From Veillonella sp. KGMB01456 (GTDB lineage: Bacteria; Bacillota; Negativicutes; Veillonellales; Veillonellaceae), in NCBI RefSeq assembly GCF_023051165.1, contig NZ_JALKIG010000007.1:1-64000 (forward strand): a stretch of DNA of 64,000 bases, written 5' to 3'. Shown here piece after piece: positions 7,870 through 15,712 of the stretch (position 1 is its first letter; each line of letters begins with the position of its first letter). The notes below the pieces were generated by a model that ran no database searches, had not been told where the DNA came from, and worked only from the letters and a program-made list of their open reading frames with translations. Made by a program: the position numbers and the translations under genes.

Positions 7870-9269
7870 GGTGTATCCTCTCTAAAGACCTCATCGGTCA
7901 TGATAGGAAATTCTAAAATAAAACTTGTTGATACATGAGGCTCACTAATTGCATAGGCTTTGGCTTGATGCAAATTAATGACATTTTTTACAAAATAAAG
8001 ACCTAGTCCCAACCCTTGATTAGCTTTTTTGGTACGGGCCTGATCGACTTGATACATGCGATTCCAAATCTTATCGAGGTCGTCTTGATTAATACCTTCG
8101 CCATTATCTTTAATGGTAATACGAATGGTATTGTTTAGTTTTACGACCTGAATGGATATAGCATCTTTGGTAAATTTTATAGCGTTGTCAATCAAGTTGC
8201 CCACCGCGCGTTTTAAAAACGGCAGATTGCCGACCATGGATAAATCCGGTTGGATGGTTGCGGTTAAGGTAATATTTCTCTCTTTACAAATTCGTTGATA
8301 ACTGTCGGCTACTTCTTGCATCATTTGACTGATGCTGAGCGGATCCTTCTTGATGCTGTCCATATTGTCCAAGCGGGCAATATCCAATAATTGGGTAACC
8401 ATGGCGGTCATGAAACGACTTTGTTGGAAAATATGTTCAAAGCTTTCTTTAGCTTCGTCGATATTGTCGATATAGGCACGACCGTAATCGCTTTCTGCCT
8501 GAATAACGGCTATCGGCGTGCGAAGCTCATGGGATACGTCGGAACTGAACTGCTTTTCACGCTGCGAAGAGCTTTCTAAACTGTCAAGCATTGTATTGAA
8601 TGTTTTAGACAGTGCGGAAATTTCGTCGTGGCTGTCTACCAGTTGTTCGATACGTTGAGATAAGTCGCGTTTTTGACCAATGTCAGCGGCTGTTTGGGTC
8701 ATATTACGAATCGGTCCGAGACCACGCTTGATAATCCAATAACCGCCACTGGTGCCGATAACGAGGAATATAACCCCGCCGAGAATCAAAGAAAGCAACA
8801 TAATGTTGGCCGCACGACTGGCTGTGGTAGCGGGCATTACGCCGCGAACCCAACCGTGGAAAGCCGGGTCGGCTACAGGTGCGTCATAATAATAGAAGGT
8901 AGTGTTTTTGACAGTTACTTCTTGGATGTGATGGGGAGAAATCATACTTTCCGGTGGGAAACCGTCAGGAATGACCCCTTTGACAGCCACGCCGTTATCC
9001 GTATAGAGAACGGTAAAAACACCTTCTTGGAACGGACGGAACCGGGTCAGATTGTCGGCTGTATTAATAACCCTTGATTGTAAGGTACTGCGCATTTCCG
9101 AGGCTTCCCACAGTTGCGTGAACTGCAGAATGAACACGGAGAGCATGAGTAACATTAATAAGAGAAATATAGAATACCAGCCGGTAATCTTAAGCGTTAG
9201 CGGTAAACGGCTGAAAGGGTTAAGCGAACGACCACCGGAACTTAGCTTATTCTTCCACTTTGAAAACAT
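7866..9269 (-). CDS. Sensor histidine kinase of an OmpR-type two-component system
   Basis: A membrane kinase of 467 residues. The first membrane helix is at about 28-50, then comes a roughly 100-residue sensor loop, a second helix near 155-180, a HAMP linker, the HisKA box SSDVSHELRTPIAV with the phospho-accepting His, and the HATPase core (NLIDNAIKF, DNGEG, GLGLGLYFVKNV). The start chosen is the ATG at 9269 inside the regulator's last codons, preceded by GAGGTG; a GTG at 9278 is an alternative. It overlaps the response regulator by 23 nt. The signal is unknown. The downstream PepSY protein may belong to the same complex. Confidence 0.88.
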   Translation of the reverse strand: MFSKWKNKLSSGGRSLNPFSRLPLTLKITGWYSIFLLLMLLMLSVFILQFTQLWEASEMRSTLQSRVINTADNLTRFRPFQEGVFTVLYTDNGVAVKGVIPDGFPPESMISPHHIQEVTVKNTTFYYYDAPVADPAFHGWVRGVMPATTASRAANIMLLSLILGGVIFLVIGTSGGYWIIKRGLGPIRNMTQTAADIGQKRDLSQRIEQLVDSHDEISALSKTFNTMLDSLESSSQREKQFSSDVSHELRTPIAVIQAESDYGRAYIDNIDEAKESFEHIFQQSRFMTAMVTQLLDIARLDNMDSIKKDPLSISQMMQEVADSYQRICKERNITLTATIQPDLSMVGNLPFLKRAVGNLIDNAIKFTKDAISIQVVKLNNTIRITIKDNGEGINQDDLDKIWNRMYQVDQARTKKANQGLGLGLYFVKNVINLHQAKAYAISEPHVSTSFILEFPIMTDEVFREDTP

Positions 9270-9921
9270 AGCCCACACCTCGAACTGTGTGAATTAATTT
9301 GGCTTCGTTGGCTACATCCAATTTTTTACGTAAATCCTTAATATATACATCTATTAAGTTGGAATAACTTTCGTAGTCGTATTCCCATACGTGGTCGAGA
9401 ATCTGTTGACGGGATAATACGATGTTTACATTGCTGGCTAAATAATATAATAAGTCAAATTCTTTAGCGGTAAGTACTAATTCCTGGCCGTGTAAGGTAG
9501 CGGTACGGCTTTGGCTGTTGATTGTCAAAGGACCGGCTTCCAAATCATTGTGCGCATGATTGTAGCTGCGGCGGGATAAGGCATAGATACGAGCAATCAA
9601 CTCTTCAAATTCAAAAGGTTTGACGAGATAATCGTCGCCACCGTGGTTCAGGCCTTTTACTTTATCTTGCAAAGTATCTTTGGCGGTTAAGAACAATACC
9701 GGCGTTTTGTTGCCTTCCTGGCGCAAGTGTTGCACAACGGTAAAACCGTCCATTTTAGGAATCATTACGTCCATAACGACTACGTCGTAGCTGGATGTAT
9801 TAATGTGATCCAAAGCGGTTTCGCCGTCAAAGCAGCAGTCAACCGTCATAGATTCAACGCGCAAGCGTTTGGCGATAATATTATTTAGCATTTCTTCGTC
9901 TTCAACAAGTAAAACTTTCAT
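9247..9921 (-). CDS. OmpR/PhoB-family response regulator
   Basis: The protein has 224 residues. The receiver domain carries an acidic pair DE near the start, the phosphorylated Asp51 in VVVMDVMIPKMDG, and the Lys in FLTAKD. The C-terminal winged helix ends with TVRGVGYVFK, the family signature. It is the first gene of the RR-HK-PepSY operon, with GGAG before its ATG. Candidate targets sharing an ACGTTC core are its own promoter (around 10009-10021), the tandem repeat at 10171-10192 and the tandem repeat at 6973-6994. No experiment is implied. Confidence 0.92.
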   Translation of the reverse strand: MKVLLVEDEEMLNNIIAKRLRVESMTVDCCFDGETALDHINTSSYDVVVMDVMIPKMDGFTVVQHLRQEGNKTPVLFLTAKDTLQDKVKGLNHGGDDYLVKPFEFEELIARIYALSRRSYNHAHNDLEAGPLTINSQSRTATLHGQELVLTAKEFDLLYYLASNVNIVLSRQQILDHVWEYDYESYSNLIDVYIKDLRKKLDVANEAKLIHTVRGVGYVFKVEE

Positions 9922-9992
9922 ACAATCACTCCTGTCTTACAGAAATAAGCCTGTTTCACAACCTCCGTCGGTGTAACAGACTATAAAATAAA

Positions 9993-10021
9993 ACTATAAA
10001 TCAATTTAAAGAACGTCTAAA
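9993..10021 (-). promoter_or_regulatory. Candidate promoter of the two-component operon
   Basis: On the minus strand TTTAGA (10021-10016) is followed after 17 nt by TATAGT (9998-9993). A GACGTTCTT element overlaps the -35 and matches the repeat at 10182-10192, which would suit autoregulation. A second TATAGT lies at 9985-9980. Confidence 0.4.
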
Positions 10022-10170
10022 TTTATTATAACACTTCATAGGCATAATAATAATAGCCTTAAGTTGAAGTCAGTATAGCGTAAGGGTATGAACCCATTGT
10101 GAAGGGATAACGTTAAGGCATTAAATTTATGATAACTAAATTGTGTACCTTTGTGTTTTATGCATAGATT

Positions 10171-10192
10171 GGACGTTTTTCGGACGTTCTTG
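10171..10192 (+). repeat. Tandem 11-bp repeat, candidate response-regulator box
   Basis: GGACGTTTTTC (10171-10181) is directly followed by GGACGTTCTTG (10182-10192). The units differ at two positions and are spaced by exactly 11 bp, one helical turn, as in OmpR/PhoB sites. It lies in the 600-bp divergent region between the regulator and the fumarate reductase operon and could serve either. Confidence 0.4.
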
Positions 10193-10213
10193 AAAAAATC
10201 AAAAAAAATGTGT

Positions 10214-10226
10214 GAAAATGATTTTC
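10214..10226. promoter_or_regulatory. Fur-like palindrome 1
   Basis: GAAAATGATTTTC is a perfect 6-1-6 palindrome resembling half of a Fur box. It lies about 310 bp upstream of frdA. Confidence 0.3.
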
Positions 10227-10353
10227 GATTAGATATTCCGTTTTTCTATCCGGCCATATAAATAAACAGAATAATATTAGCGTTTGTCTAGAAAATACAT
10301 TAGTTTATGATAAATGTCGGTTTAAATACACACTAAAAATAGGGGGATTTAGC

Positions 10354-10374
10354 AAATGATAAAAATTATCATTT
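10354..10374. promoter_or_regulatory. Fur-like palindrome 2 upstream of fumarate reductase
   Basis: A perfect 9-3-9 palindrome whose core TGATAAAAATTATCA is one step from the Fur 7-1-7 consensus TGATAATNATTATCA. It lies about 35 bp ahead of the likely -35 of the frd promoter. Iron control of an Fe-S enzyme operon would make sense. Confidence 0.45.
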
Positions 10375-10407
10375 ATGAGGGCTGTTTTCAAGTATGCGTA
10401 TTTGATT

Positions 10408-10438
10408 TTGGACAAAAGGCTTTGTAAACCGCTATAAT
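10408..10438 (+). promoter_or_regulatory. Candidate promoter of the frd operon
   Basis: TATAAT at 10433-10438 is preceded by TTGGAC/TGGACA at 10408-10414 with an 18-19 nt spacer. The leader that follows holds a small hairpin (GGCATGCC near 10459 with GGCGTGCC near 10474) and ends in TTAGGAGG before the ATG. Confidence 0.5.
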
Positions 10439-10524
10439 TAAAGAACAAGCTATAGGAAAGGCATGCCCAGGTACGGCGTGCCGGATAAGTCTGTAGGAAG
10501 TAGGTACAAGTTTAGGAGGTTATT

Positions 10525-12243
10525 ATGGAACAGTATGATGTTCTAGTAGTAGGTAGCGGCGGAGCCGGCCAACGAGCAGCTTTAGAAGCAGCTCATCAAG
10601 AAGGTTTGCGCGTAGCACTTATTACCAAGATTTTCCCAAGTCGTTCTGCAACGGCTATGGCTCAAGGCGGTATTAATGGCGTATTAAACAATGTGGCAAA
10701 AGAAGACACTATTGAAGACCACATCTTCGATACCGTTAAAGGTAGTGACTATCTTGCCGACCAGGATGCTGTTGAATTCTTTATCAACCGTTGTCCTGAA
10801 TTAATCAAAGAACTTGATTATTTCGGTACCCCATTCTCCCGTACTAAAGAAAATAAAATCGCACAACGTAACTTCGGTGGCCAGGCATACCCTCGTACAT
10901 GCTACAGTGCCGATAAAACCGGTCATGTAATTTTGCATACGTTGTATGAACAATGCTTAAAGGAAAACGTACATTTCCTTCAAGATTGGTACTTATTAGA
11001 CATCGTTAAAGCCGACGACGGTTCCGTAGGCGGCGTTGTTGCTTGGAACATGAAAGAAGGCCGTGTTGAAAAAATCGCAACTACTGCATTAGTAATTGCA
11101 ACCGGTGGTGCCGGTCGTATGTATTGGACTCGTACTTCCAACCCTTACCTTTCCACAGGTGACGGTATGGCCGCATGTTTCCGTGCAGGTTGTGCTTTGA
11201 AAGACCCTGAAATGGTTCAGTTCCATCCAACCGGTCTCGGTAAAAGCGGTATCTTGATGTCCGAAGCTGTTCGTGGTGAAGGTGGTTACCTCTTGAATAA
11301 CAAAGGGGAACGTTTCATGAAGGATTATGCTCCTAGCAAAATGGAACTTGCACCTCGTGACGTTGTAGCTAAAGCTATCGAAACTGAAATCGCTGAAGGT
11401 CGCGGCTGGGGTACCGGTCTTGACGCATATGTAGTAGCTGACGTTCGTCACTTACCAAAAGAAGTTATTCTTGAAAAACTTCATGGTATCCGCGACCTCG
11501 CTATCACATTCGAACATGCCGATCCATTAGTTCAACCTATTCCAATTCGTCCAACTTGTCACTATTCCATGGGCGGTATTGATGTAAAAGATTTCAAAAC
11601 TTGCGGTACTGTAGTCCCTGGTTTATTTGCAGCCGGCGAAGCTGCTTGCGTATCCATTCACGGTGCTAACCGTCTTGGCGGTAACTCCTTGGCTGACGCT
11701 GTTGTATTCGGTAAAGTAGCCGGTGAAGGCGCTGTAGCTTACGTTAAAGAAAACCAAGCTAAAGACGCTGCTAAAGCTCTTAACGAAGCAGCTAACGGTT
11801 GGGAACAACGCTTCCGTGAAGTAACCGGCCGTACAACCGGTCGTCCTATTTCTGAAATTCGTGACGAAATGGCTCTTACTATGTGGAACAACGTAGGTAT
11901 TTTCCGCGAAGAAAAGAAAATGGAAGAAGAATTGGCGATCTTGAATCGTTTGCTTGAAGAATATAAAACTTGCTACGTTGGCGATACTAACCGTACGTTC
12001 AATATGGCTTTCGTAAACTACGTTGAAGTAGGCAGCCTCTTAACTATTGCTAAAGCTGTTACTTTGGGCGCTATGCGTCGTAAAGAAAGCCGCGGTAGTC
12101 ACCTTCGCGAAGACTATGCAAAACGTGATGATGCTAACTTCTTGAATCACACAGTTATTACACTTAAAGAAGATGGCGAATACGAAGTAGGTCAGAGTGA
12201 AGTTGTAATTACTCGCTTCGAACCAAAAGAAAGGACGTACTAA
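10525..12243 (+). CDS. frdA: Fumarate reductase/succinate dehydrogenase flavoprotein subunit
   Basis: The 572-residue catalytic subunit interconverts fumarate and succinate with covalently bound FAD. Visible features are the N-terminal dinucleotide fold VVGSGGAGQRAALEAA, the FAD-linking region TAMAQGGINGVL, active-site blocks QFHPTGL and RGEGGYLLN, and the C-terminal HGANRLGGNSLADAVVFG. There is no Tat signal, so it should face the cytoplasm. It is first in a three-gene operon with the iron-sulfur and CCG subunits. Direction in vivo is likely fumarate reduction in a succinate-producing anaerobe; sequence alone cannot decide this. Codon use is biased to GGT, GCT and CGT, as expected for high expression. 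Confidence 0.93.
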   Translation: MEQYDVLVVGSGGAGQRAALEAAHQEGLRVALITKIFPSRSATAMAQGGINGVLNNVAKEDTIEDHIFDTVKGSDYLADQDAVEFFINRCPELIKELDYFGTPFSRTKENKIAQRNFGGQAYPRTCYSADKTGHVILHTLYEQCLKENVHFLQDWYLLDIVKADDGSVGGVVAWNMKEGRVEKIATTALVIATGGAGRMYWTRTSNPYLSTGDGMAACFRAGCALKDPEMVQFHPTGLGKSGILMSEAVRGEGGYLLNNKGERFMKDYAPSKMELAPRDVVAKAIETEIAEGRGWGTGLDAYVVADVRHLPKEVILEKLHGIRDLAITFEHADPLVQPIPIRPTCHYSMGGIDVKDFKTCGTVVPGLFAAGEAACVSIHGANRLGGNSLADAVVFGKVAGEGAVAYVKENQAKDAAKALNEAANGWEQRFREVTGRTTGRPISEIRDEMALTMWNNVGIFREEKKMEEELAILNRLLEEYKTCYVGDTNRTFNMAFVNYVEVGSLLTIAKAVTLGAMRRKESRGSHLREDYAKRDDANFLNHTVITLKEDGEYEVGQSEVVITRFEPKERTY

Positions 12244-12244
12244 G

Positions 12245-13201
12245 ATGAGACAGATTACTTATAAGATTCATCGTTATAATGAAGGTCGCTCCTATGTACA
12301 GACCTATTCCTTTGATTATGAACCGGACCGTACAATTCTCTGGGGCCTTCAAAAAATTAAAGATACTATCGATCCAACCTTAACATTCATCGCTGCTTGC
12401 CGTAGTGCTGTTTGTGGTGCTTGCTCCATTAAAGTTAATGGTCAGGCTATGCTTGGTTGTGAAAGCAAAATCGACGACATTACCGAACGTTTTGGCAGCG
12501 ACACTATCGAAATCGCTCCAATCGGTAACTTCGACGTAATCCGCGACTTGGCAGTTGACTGGGAAGCTAAAGTTAACCGTCTTAAAACAGTTGCTCCATG
12601 GATTTTCATGAAACCTGAATTCAACCGCGACATGGGCTCTCGCCAAACTCCGGAAGATTTCAAAAAATTTGTTACTAACACAGAATGTATCCTTTGCGGT
12701 TGCTGTGCTTCCGAATGTAACAAATTGTCCGCTAATCGCGAAGACTTCTTGGATCCATATGTTTACACTAAAGCTAATCGCTTTGTTCAGGATTCCCGTG
12801 ATGCTGCACCTATGGCTCACGTAAACCCTGCTTTTGAACATGGTCTTTGGAAATGCGTTCATTGCATGAACTGTATCTCCCGTTGTCCAAAACACTTAAA
12901 ACCTGCAAAAGATATTTCCGAACTTCGTGCAGTAGCTACGAAAGCCGGCTTATCCAATAAAGGTACTCGCCATGCTATCGCCTTCAAACAAGACCTCATG
13001 CAGACCGGTCGCTTGAACGAAGTAACGATGAGTCTTAAAACTGACGGTCTTGTAGATTCCGCTAAACAAGGTCTCTACGCATTGCGTCTCTGGGCACATG
13101 GTAAGATTAATCCTCTTGAACTCGTAGTTCCACACAAACCTGTTCAAGGTATTAAGGATGTGCGCACCATTATTAAGGCAGCAGAGGAGGCAGAAAGATA
13201 A
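12245..13201 (+). CDS. frdB: Fumarate reductase/succinate dehydrogenase iron-sulfur subunit
   Basis: This 318-residue electron-transfer subunit follows frdA by 1 nt. The N-terminal plant-type ferredoxin domain binds a [2Fe-2S] cluster through CRSAVCGAC and a later cysteine in MLGCESK. The C-terminal part has two cysteine runs, CILCGCCASEC and CVHCMNCISRCP, for the other clusters. It is longer than the roughly 240-residue enterobacterial FrdB, as seen in B subunits that partner CCG-type (SdhE-like) third subunits. Electrons would pass from the third subunit to the flavin. Confidence 0.92.
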   Translation: MRQITYKIHRYNEGRSYVQTYSFDYEPDRTILWGLQKIKDTIDPTLTFIAACRSAVCGACSIKVNGQAMLGCESKIDDITERFGSDTIEIAPIGNFDVIRDLAVDWEAKVNRLKTVAPWIFMKPEFNRDMGSRQTPEDFKKFVTNTECILCGCCASECNKLSANREDFLDPYVYTKANRFVQDSRDAAPMAHVNPAFEHGLWKCVHCMNCISRCPKHLKPAKDISELRAVATKAGLSNKGTRHAIAFKQDLMQTGRLNEVTMSLKTDGLVDSAKQGLYALRLWAHGKINPLELVVPHKPVQGIKDVRTIIKAAEEAER

Positions 13202-14079
13202 TGAAATACGCATTTTTCCCTGGTTGTGTACTTGAAGGTGCAGCCAAAGAAGATTTTATCGCCACTGTTGCGGTTGCTAAAAAATTAGGCATTCAAATCG
13301 AAGAATTGGAAGGTTGGACTTGCTGCGGTGCGTCCCACGTTCAGGACGTTGATCCATTGGCAATTCTTTCTACCAATGCTCGTAACATTGCCTTAGCTGA
13401 AGCACAAGGCGTTCAGTTAATGACAGTTTGTAACACTTGTACTTTAATGCTTCGCGAAGCTAAAAATGAACTCGACCGCGATGAAACTCAACGCGCTCGC
13501 GTAAACAACATTTTGGGCCAAGCAGGCTTACGTTATAAAGGTACCAGCGATGTAACTCATTTCTTATGGGTATTGATTCGCGACTATGGTTTGAACAACC
13601 TTAAAGCTAAAGTTGTTAAACCTTTAAGCGGTCTTCGTGTTGCTGAATACTATGGTTGCCATCTTCTTCGTCCGCAAGAAGAAACCGGCTTTGAAGACTT
13701 CCAGATTCCAACCAGCTTGGCTGATGTAATCAAAGCTATCGGCGCTACACCAATCGATTTCTCCCGTAAACTCGATTGCTGTGGTTTCCATGCTGTATAC
13801 CCTGCACATGATTCCGTTATGCAGATGACCGGTTCCATCAATGCTGATGCTGCTAAAGAAGGCGCTGATTGTGTTGTTACACCTTGCCCACTTTGCCAGA
13901 TGCAGCTTGATATGTTCCAAAAAGAAGCTAAACAATATGTTCCTAGCGACAAAGATATGCCTATTATCCATATGAGCCAGTTAATCGGCTTAGCATTGGG
14001 TATCAGCCCTGCTGAACTTGGCATGACTAAACGTCATATGACAAGCACAGCTGCTTTGAACCGTTTTGTAGGTGCATAA
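13201..14079 (+). CDS. sdhE: CCG-domain third subunit (SdhE / HdrB-like) of fumarate reductase
   Basis: This 292-residue protein is homologous to heterodisulfide reductase subunit B and to the E subunit of non-classical succinate:quinone or methylmenaquinol:fumarate reductases. Two CCG regions are visible: CCGASH preceded by FFPGC and followed by CNTC, and YGCHLL...CCGFHA followed by CPLCQ. It replaces the usual haem-containing membrane anchors; no membrane helices are present. It should carry an unusual cysteine-bound cluster and connect the enzyme to menaquinol. Its ATG overlaps the frdB stop. Assignment to the fumarate reductase complex rests on the operon. Confidence 0.85.
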   Translation: MKYAFFPGCVLEGAAKEDFIATVAVAKKLGIQIEELEGWTCCGASHVQDVDPLAILSTNARNIALAEAQGVQLMTVCNTCTLMLREAKNELDRDETQRARVNNILGQAGLRYKGTSDVTHFLWVLIRDYGLNNLKAKVVKPLSGLRVAEYYGCHLLRPQEETGFEDFQIPTSLADVIKAIGATPIDFSRKLDCCGFHAVYPAHDSVMQMTGSINADAAKEGADCVVTPCPLCQMQLDMFQKEAKQYVPSDKDMPIIHMSQLIGLALGISPAELGMTKRHMTSTAALNRFVGA

Positions 14080-14130
14080 TAAGCTAAACAAACTAATACA
14101 GGCATTTGATTGATAGCTTGTGCCTATGAA

Positions 14131-14162
14131 GAAAGCCCCACCCGGCAACGGGTGGGGCTTTC
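14131..14162. terminator. Terminator between frd operon and LUD gene
   Basis: A perfect 14-bp GC-rich stem (14131-14144 with 14149-14162) has a GCAA tetraloop and AT-rich flanks. It serves the frd operon and possibly the convergent LUD gene. Confidence 0.9.
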
Positions 14163-14227
14163 GTTTGGTTATTAGAAGCCAAGTCAGGCTTATAGGACGA
14201 AGCGTGTTGGTTTTAGCGGCCAAGTTA

Positions 14228-14905
14228 TTAGAAACCAAGTTCTTCGTTGACAATGATGACCTCCATAATGTCCATATTGCGCATTTTCTTGTAGTAAATG
14301 GTAAGGGCGTTGCAGATTCGATCCGGAGAGGCGCAATCATAACAATGATCCTGTTTAATGGCACATGGAGTCTTGGAGAGTTTTTTGTTTTTTACAACAT
14401 TACGAGGTGCCGCTACATTACGAGCTCGATAAATGGCGGATGCCAAATCGGGGGTAATCTTATTTACGCCGAGGACGAAGAATACTTCTTCGGAACCGAA
14501 TAGGGAGCAGGCTACGCGATTGCCGGTGCCGTCGATATTAACGAGTTCTCCTGTTTGAGCCAAGGCATTTACGGACGTAAGGAAAACATCACGCTGCATA
14601 GTACGAAGGGCTGTCTGACGGAAATTTTCCCCTTCTAAGGGGCGGTGAATATCCGTTATTTCCTTATTGGTAGGCTCTAAGGCTTCATAGACTTTAAGGG
14701 CTTGTAAGGTGCGGGAGTCGCCCAAGCCAACCCGTTTATTTTGAATGCGTTCTTTTAAGTAAGCCGTGGCTTCGGCGCCGGTCTCAAAATAATGCACAAC
14801 AAAGTTATTGCGTGTCAGATTTTTAATGGTTGTTTCTATGTTAATAGCTGTGTAATTCGGTTCAGGATTGGTAACTGCATTAATTGTGGTGTCGGTGTTG
14901 GCCAT
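14228..14905 (-). CDS. LUD-domain protein (LutC/DUF162 family)
   Basis: A roughly 225-residue protein of the lactate-utilisation LUD fold. Markers are GLGDSRTL, the central DVFLTSVNALAQTGELVNIDG, and GSEEVFFVLGVNKI. Cysteines in the C-terminal part (CAIKQDHCYDCASPDRIC) could bind a metal or cluster. The family includes LutC, part of the LutABC L-lactate oxidation system, but no lutA or lutB is beside it, so lactate use is not established. An open TTG at 14920 overlaps the ribosome site; the ATG at 14905 has GGAGGG seven bases before it and is preferred. Single gene, opposite to the trp leader. Confidence 0.75.
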   Translation of the reverse strand: MANTDTTINAVTNPEPNYTAINIETTIKNLTRNNFVVHYFETGAEATAYLKERIQNKRVGLGDSRTLQALKVYEALEPTNKEITDIHRPLEGENFRQTALRTMQRDVFLTSVNALAQTGELVNIDGTGNRVACSLFGSEEVFFVLGVNKITPDLASAIYRARNVAAPRNVVKNKKLSKTPCAIKQDHCYDCASPDRICNALTIYYKKMRNMDIMEVIIVNEELGF

Positions 14906-15102
14906 GGGACTTCCCTCCAAAATAAACTGCGAAATATAAGGATCCTAAAATAAATACACTATATGTATATTATACCACCAAGATTGATTGTGATGTGAGA
15001 ATTCAAAAAAATATATGACGCTTTAAATCCCAATTAATGCTTGTTATTAAGGTATTGGTAAAGCTTAGTTTTAAATTTTATGAAAACCTTACAAAAAAAA
15101 TC

Positions 15103-15131
15103 TTGACATTTGACGTCATTGTGTATATTAT
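15103..15131 (+). promoter_or_regulatory. trp operon promoter
   Basis: TTGACA at 15103-15108, a 17-nt spacer and TATTAT at 15126-15131 give a near-consensus promoter. Transcription would begin near 15138, about 575 nt before trpE. Confidence 0.75.
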
Positions 15132-15137
15132 AAATAC

Positions 15138-15620
15138 AACCTAAGTGGACAGAGTTTCTTGTTAAAAGAACAAACTGATAAAAATTGTACATCACGAGAT
15201 AACACGAAGGTAGCTTGAGGGAGCAGAGAGAAGGATTTGTTCGGCATAGGGATTGCCGGGCAATATGGAGTGAGAGACATTTGATTTTAACGGCCGCCGG
15301 GGTGGTGGCTCGTATATAACTTTATAGCGAACCTATAAACCGTTGAGACGGAGATAAAAATAAGACGTGCACTTACAGAGAGTGGAGTTAGCTGAGATTT
15401 TCACAGAACGCAGCTTATTAAATGGACCGTTGAGGGCGCTGGGAAAGAGTTATGTTAATAGCTTTAGTATACAGCGACGCGACATTGGCGTTAGCAATGA
15501 GGGGTATGTTAGTACCCTGCGAATGAGGGGGCGTTTTATTGTATGTAGAACGTCAAACAAGGTGGTACCGCGAGTATAATTACCCGTCCTTGGCATATAT
15601 TTGCCAAGGACTTTTTTGTT
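15138..15620 (+). promoter_or_regulatory. Trp T-box leader, apparently duplicated
   Basis: The leader has the T-box sequence AAGGTGGTACCGCG (15559-15572) followed by a terminator (15586-15595 with 15602-15611, then six T). A stem-I-like module with CAGAGAG at 15376, TGG at 15423-15425 as likely tryptophan specifier, and TTGAG follows the usual order. A second module upstream repeats the pattern: GATAAAAAT (15177 and 15353), CAGAGAG (15224 and 15376) and TGG then TGAG (15266 and 15423). The upstream module ends in GGGGTGGTGGCTCG, a degraded match to the T-box sequence, and has no evident terminator. Uncharged tRNA-Trp should favour readthrough into the trp genes. The T-box identity is firm; the duplication is my reading. 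Confidence 0.85.
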
Positions 15621-15712
15621 ACCAAAAGAGAGTTAGCATAAAAAGCTTGGCATGGAAAGTATTAAATGTTATAAGCGTTGGCCCAAATGATTGAGAAAAA
15701 GGAGCTGCCATT

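Noticed and set aside
15367-15579. Short open frame in the trp leader as a leader peptide
   Set aside because: It lies within the T-box stem I and antiterminator, has no tryptophan-codon run and no ribosome site.
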